Under the pieces are notes generated by a model. That model worked only from the letters and a program-made list of their open reading frames with translations. It did no database searches and had not been told where the DNA came from. DNA of 64,000 bases from Clostridia bacterium (GTDB taxonomy: Bacteria > Bacillota > Clostridia > Oscillospirales > Acutalibacteraceae): NCBI GenBank assembly GCA_017618135.1, contig JAFZUV010000011.1, positions 124,001 through 188,000 of the forward strand. Direction: 5' to 3'. Every line of letters begins with the position of its first letter. The first letter of the stretch is position 1. Made by a program: the position numbers and the translations under genes. Shown here in pieces: positions 60,370 through 64,000 of this stretch.

Positions 60370-62982
60370 GTGATTTGGCATAGTTCGGATATTGATTCTG
60401 TATTAGATGAGTTATCGGTTGATAAGCAAAACGGCTTACCTAACGGGGTAGCATATGAGCGGCTCGAAAAAAACGGAAAAAATCGTATATCAGAAATTAA
60501 ACCAATAAGTTTTTTTCGCAGATTTTTGTCACAACTAAACCGTAAAACGGTTTATGCCTTAGTTGCAGTAGCAATCATTTGCTTCGTTGTAACTCTTATT
60601 TATAATCAAGGTTTCTTTTATTCCTCTTTTTTAATAATTGCAATCATTCTTTTAAATGCCGTTCTTACAGCTTATAATCAGACAGTTTGTGACCGCGCGG
60701 TTAATCAGAAGAGAGCTTCAGCAATCCCGTTTTGTACAGTTATAAGAGAAGGCATTGAAAGAAGTATACCTTCAGATGAACTGGTAGTTGGCGACATTAT
60801 ATTATTAAACGAGGGCGACTATATTTGTGCGGACGCAAGACTTGTTCAGTCTAACGGATTTCGTTGTAATGAGTTGGCGCTTACAGGAGATATTATACCT
60901 GTTGAAAAGGATGCCGATGTAATTCTTGAAGATATGATACCCGTTACAGGCAGAAAGAATATGGTATATTCAGGGTGCAATGTGATACATGGCAATGCCA
61001 GAGCTGTCGTCGTGGAAACAGGAATAAATACGGAAATCGCGAAAATTACTTCCTTTGAGCCGCAAACAAGCGGTATGATTTCTGAAATTGAGGGCAAACT
61101 TTATTCCCTTTCGCATTATATAAATATTTTTGTGCTTGTTGCCTGTGTAATTGCTTTCGTAGTAGGCATCATTATCGGATTCTACTCGGGCGAACCGTTT
61201 GCTGCAATGACAGTTAATACTTTACTTAATGTATTGGCTCTTGGTGTGTGCGCTATCCCAGAGAGTTTACCATATATAACAGTGGTTGTTACGGCGTTAG
61301 GGACCGGCAGATTGATTCGTGACGGTATAATTATTAAAAATACCGCCGCGCTTGAGGCGCTCGCCAAGACTACGGTTTTGTGCGCAGACAAGACAGGTGT
61401 GTTTACCTGCAATGAAATGTCGGTAAAGTGTATATATAACGGTGAAAAACTTGAATACGCCGACAGTAAAGAGTTAGACAAAAAGAGTACGATTGTTTTG
61501 AAACTTGCCACATCCTGTTCAATGCTCGAGGACGATGTTACCGAAGCGGCCATTGAGGAGGCGTGTTATAAATACAGTCAGGTTGATAAGCAAGATATTG
61601 ATGTCGCCTATCCACGACTTGCCACGATACCGTTTGACGGTGATCGCAAGATGATGACAAGTATCAATATGATTGACGGTAAACCCTTCGCGATTGTAAA
61701 GGGTGCACCTGAAGCAGTTATTGATAAATGTGTTGGCATTGATGCCAAGGCAGTCAGTGATATTTGTTCAGACCTCGCTAATAAGTCGTTCAGGCTAATA
61801 TGTGTCGCCATAAAATCTCTTGAAGAAATACCGGCAAATCCAAGCGCAAATGATATTGAATTCAACTTAAAATTTGCAGGTATTATATGCCTTGAGGATC
61901 CGCTGAGGGGCGAAGCTGTTAAAAGCATAGACTATTGCAAAAATGCCGGCATTAAAGTCGTTATGATAACCGGCGATAATTTATCTACCGCTTCTTCTAT
62001 CGCAAAGCGTTTGGGTATACTTGTTGACGACGGTCAAGCGTTAAACGGTGTGGATCTTGACGCTATGAGTGACGAAAAATTGCGAGAAAAAATCGGTTTA
62101 TATACTGTGTTTGCGCGGATATCCCCTGCTCAAAAGCTTAGAATAGTTGAGGCACTGAAAGATAGTGGCGAGATAGTTACTGTAACCGGTAACGGACTTG
62201 ACGACGCCGATGTTTTATCGGTTTCTGATGTTGGCTTTGCGATTGGTGCAAACGGAAACGATGTTGCCAGAGGAAATGCAGACGCAATTATTAAAAACAG
62301 CGATTTTTCATCTATTGTAAATGTGTTTAAAGAGTGCTACGGTCTTATAAGCAACATTAGAAACACTGTTCATTATTTGATAGGTTGCAATCTTTCCGAA
62401 ATTCTATTTTTTATTATAGGTTTTTTGATTTTCAAAGTTCCTCCGCTTTTAGCTGTTCAACTTTTATGGATAAATTTGCTTACCGATGCCGCGCCGGCTA
62501 TTTCCGTCACAATTCAACACTCGGGCGATAGAAATGTAATAATTCCCGATAAGTTTACAAAAGGCAGAATTTTCGATTTTCAGTCAATCGGTAATATTGC
62601 TGTATGCGCCATCGTGCTTACCGTTTGTGCACTTGTTGCCTTTGTGATTGGCAATAGTTACGGCATAAGTACGGCTTATGCAATGGCTTTTGCAACCATC
62701 ACACTCTCTCAGATTTTTCATGCGCTCAATTTTTCTTCCGATAAGTCAGTTATCAATTTACGGTACAAAAAAAATGAATTTATGATTATTTCCACAATAG
62801 CTTCATTACTGATTACCGGAATTCTATGTCTCACTCCTGCTTGTTTTGTTTTCGGTCTTAAAACACTCAGCCTTAAGCAGTTCATTGTTTCTTTGGTATT
62901 ATCAACGATAATAATACCTGTCAGTGAGATAATAAAGATAATTACACATAAGAATACTGTCAAAAAAGCAGGTGCTTTTTAA
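60370..62982 (+). CDS. P2-type cation ATPase with degenerate catalytic motifs
   Basis: An 870-residue membrane protein with the full P2-ATPase layout: cation-ATPase N domain, TM1-2, A domain, TM3-4 with IPESLPY (cf. PEGLP), P/N domains and TM5-10. The signature motifs are altered: TGES in the A domain is TGDI (172-175); DKTGT is DKTGV (D340 kept, T344 to V); TGDGVNDAPA is TGNGLDDADV (N608 for the Mg-binding Asp, D611 for Asn). KGAPE and TGDN remain. It could be a slow or altered pump, or a regulatory pseudo-ATPase. GTG 60370 follows AAGGTG. Overlaps the next gene by one base. Confidence 0.8.
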   Translation: MIWHSSDIDSVLDELSVDKQNGLPNGVAYERLEKNGKNRISEIKPISFFRRFLSQLNRKTVYALVAVAIICFVVTLIYNQGFFYSSFLIIAIILLNAVLTAYNQTVCDRAVNQKRASAIPFCTVIREGIERSIPSDELVVGDIILLNEGDYICADARLVQSNGFRCNELALTGDIIPVEKDADVILEDMIPVTGRKNMVYSGCNVIHGNARAVVVETGINTEIAKITSFEPQTSGMISEIEGKLYSLSHYINIFVLVACVIAFVVGIIIGFYSGEPFAAMTVNTLLNVLALGVCAIPESLPYITVVVTALGTGRLIRDGIIIKNTAALEALAKTTVLCADKTGVFTCNEMSVKCIYNGEKLEYADSKELDKKSTIVLKLATSCSMLEDDVTEAAIEEACYKYSQVDKQDIDVAYPRLATIPFDGDRKMMTSINMIDGKPFAIVKGAPEAVIDKCVGIDAKAVSDICSDLANKSFRLICVAIKSLEEIPANPSANDIEFNLKFAGIICLEDPLRGEAVKSIDYCKNAGIKVVMITGDNLSTASSIAKRLGILVDDGQALNGVDLDAMSDEKLREKIGLYTVFARISPAQKLRIVEALKDSGEIVTVTGNGLDDADVLSVSDVGFAIGANGNDVARGNADAIIKNSDFSSIVNVFKECYGLISNIRNTVHYLIGCNLSEILFFIIGFLIFKVPPLLAVQLLWINLLTDAAPAISVTIQHSGDRNVIIPDKFTKGRIFDFQSIGNIAVCAIVLTVCALVAFVIGNSYGISTAYAMAFATITLSQIFHALNFSSDKSVINLRYKKNEFMIISTIASLLITGILCLTPACFVFGLKTLSLKQFIVSLVLSTIIIPVSEIIKIITHKNTVKKAGAF

Positions 62983-63710
62983 TGCCGGATGAGAAAAAGC
63001 ACGAAAGCGAAACGCTGAGCCAACAGCGCAAGGCTCGTGAAGGTTTTATAGAACTTAAAAAAATGCAAAGCGGGGAAATTAAAGAACTCCCTACCCCGGA
63101 ATTAAAACCGGAAACTATCGAAGAAAAAGCCGATAATTTTTGGTATTACTATCGTTGGTGGGTATTTGCCGCAATTTTTATTGTTATAGTAGTTGCAATT
63201 ACAGTTAAGCAATGTGTTTCGAGAGTGAATTACGACCTCAGCGTGACGGTGTATACCGCAAGTCCTGTTGGTGATAAGGATTGCAAAAGAATATCAAAGT
63301 ATTTTGAAAAATTCAGCGATGATGTTAACGGAGATAAAGAGATACATGTGAGGGTCTTTAATTGTTCGTATACTGAAGGCGGAAACAGGCAAGTTTTACT
63401 TGCCAACAACACAAAAATTCAATCAATTCTTGCTGCGGAATATGATGCCTTTTTGTTTATAACAGATGACAAAACCTACGAGTATTTAAACAACATTTCC
63501 GACAATGTTTCGCTTTTTGAGGGTGAAGGAATTATGCTTGGAAGTGATTTTTACGGTGAATGTGAGGATGATGATTTGTTTAAACTCCCGCAAAAGCTCA
63601 GGTTATCGAGGCGAGTTCTCTCTAAAACCGGTATGACTGATAATAAAAAAGCAACGGCTTGCTATAAGGCCGCCGGTGAATTACTCAACCGTCTGCGCAA
63701 AGTTGATTAA
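62982..63710 (+). CDS. Hypothetical single-pass membrane protein
   Basis: A 242-residue protein of unknown family. A charged cytosolic N-terminus (about 1-55, Glu/Lys-rich with a FIELKKMQSGE stretch) precedes one transmembrane helix (about 57-77, WWVFAAIFIVIVVAITV) and a 160-residue outside domain with VTVYTASPVG and acidic patches (GECEDDD). No signal peptide is seen. Its ATG shares a base with the ATPase stop (TAATG), so it is translationally coupled to it and might be its partner (inference). Confidence 0.6.
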   Translation: MPDEKKHESETLSQQRKAREGFIELKKMQSGEIKELPTPELKPETIEEKADNFWYYYRWWVFAAIFIVIVVAITVKQCVSRVNYDLSVTVYTASPVGDKDCKRISKYFEKFSDDVNGDKEIHVRVFNCSYTEGGNRQVLLANNTKIQSILAAEYDAFLFITDDKTYEYLNNISDNVSLFEGEGIMLGSDFYGECEDDDLFKLPQKLRLSRRVLSKTGMTDNKKATACYKAAGELLNRLRKVD

Positions 63711-63719
63711 TATTTATTC

Positions 63720-63748
63720 TTGACATATCTTTTGCACACATATATAAT
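63720..63748 (+). promoter_or_regulatory. greA promoter
   Basis: TTGACA (63720-63725) and TATAAT (63743-63748), both consensus, spaced by 17 bases. Confidence 0.85.
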
Positions 63749-63792
63749 AAATCTAATTGGTTCCCCTATTACTTGTAAAGGTGGTTTTTTGT

Positions 63793-64000
63793 TTGGCTAA
63801 GGCTATTAAAATGACTGAGGAAGGTCTCAAGAAATTACAAGAAGAACTCGAAACTCTTAAAACTAAGGGAAGAGCTGAAATTGCTGAAAAGATTAAAATG
63901 GCGCGTGGCTATGGGGATCTTTCGGAAAACAGCGAATATGATGAAGCAAAAAACGAACAGGCGAAAATCGAGGCCCGTATAGTTGAAATTGAGGCAATGC
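63793..64000 (+). CDS. greA: Transcription elongation factor GreA (partial, truncated by window end)
   Basis: The first 69 residues are visible: [19 protein letters not shown] and the coiled-coil tip [20 protein letters not shown], whose acidic tip residues promote RNA cleavage in backtracked RNA polymerase. TTG at 63793 is the start, preceded by AAAGGTGG at 9 bases. The rest lies beyond the window. Confidence 0.93.
   Translation, partial: MAKAIKMTEEGLKKLQEELETLKTKGRAEIAEKIKMARGYGDLSENSEYDEAKNEQAKIEARIVEIEAM

Overview
The window reads as chromosomal DNA of a low-GC, endospore-forming Firmicute of the class Clostridia, most like a gut Oscillospiraceae/Ruminococcaceae-type anaerobe. Support comes from spo0A, an alpha/beta SASP, ylbJ, yqfC/yqfD, spoIIM and spoVAC; from rubrerythrin and an indolepyruvate:ferredoxin oxidoreductase (anaerobic metabolism); from two secreted proteins with dockerin or dockerin-like calcium-binding sequence; and from consensus SigA promoters (TTGACA-17-TATAAT) and strong GGAGG ribosome-binding sites throughout. 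No species is claimed.

Layout. 1-4.1 kb is an accessory island: an Mrr-type endonuclease (cut by the window edge) with a Dam-class methylase, a repeat-rich stretch resembling a transfer origin, an unknown 118-aa protein followed by an ApeA-like HEPN anti-phage protein, and a TnpV-type transposon protein. The island abuts the 3' end of a tRNA-Leu gene. 4.4-20.5 kb is core: degV; the lysine/DAP operon asd-dapA-dapB; queA-tgt-yajC (queuosine, secretion); tspO; mscL; spo0A; tRNA-Val and tRNA-Ala among arrays of small palindromes; DUF378; a SASP gene; serC-serA-putP; a lipoprotein; rubrerythrin; an SGNH esterase. 20.8-30.2 kb holds tmRNA with smpB, ylbJ, then yqfC-yqfD-phoH-ybeY-era-(yqzL-like)-recO-mutS2, a classic Firmicutes run. 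30.2-38.7 kb encodes two large secreted proteins (a repeat protein ending in a dockerin and a 1753-aa beta-helix protein) around a DtxR-family regulator. 38.7-46.1 kb is a minus-strand cluster for arylpyruvate/aryl-acid CoA metabolism (SSS transporter, acyl-CoA ligase, iorA, iorB, paaK, double-ACT protein). 46.1-50.9 kb has an amidohydrolase, an unusual Xer-like recombinase, spoIIM, fabG, spoVAC and a membrane protein. 51-55.1 kb is trmL and the lower-glycolysis set pgk-tpiA-gpmI. 55.2-55.45 kb contains a candidate structured non-coding RNA with its own promoter and terminator. 55.5-64 kb has a GDPD, pyrimidine-nucleoside phosphorylase, purB, glyA, a P-type ATPase with altered catalytic motifs, a membrane-anchored unknown and the start of greA.

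Most notable: the orphan structured RNA at 55.24-55.45 kb; the P-type ATPase with three degenerate signature motifs; a recurrent arrangement in which a terminator-like hairpin carries the Shine-Dalgarno of the next gene in its 3' arm (three loci); an apparent one-base frameshift at the recO start; the defence/mobility island beside tRNA-Leu; and arrays of palindromes joined by a shared pentamer flanking tRNA-Val. No CRISPR array, rRNA or complete insertion sequence was seen.
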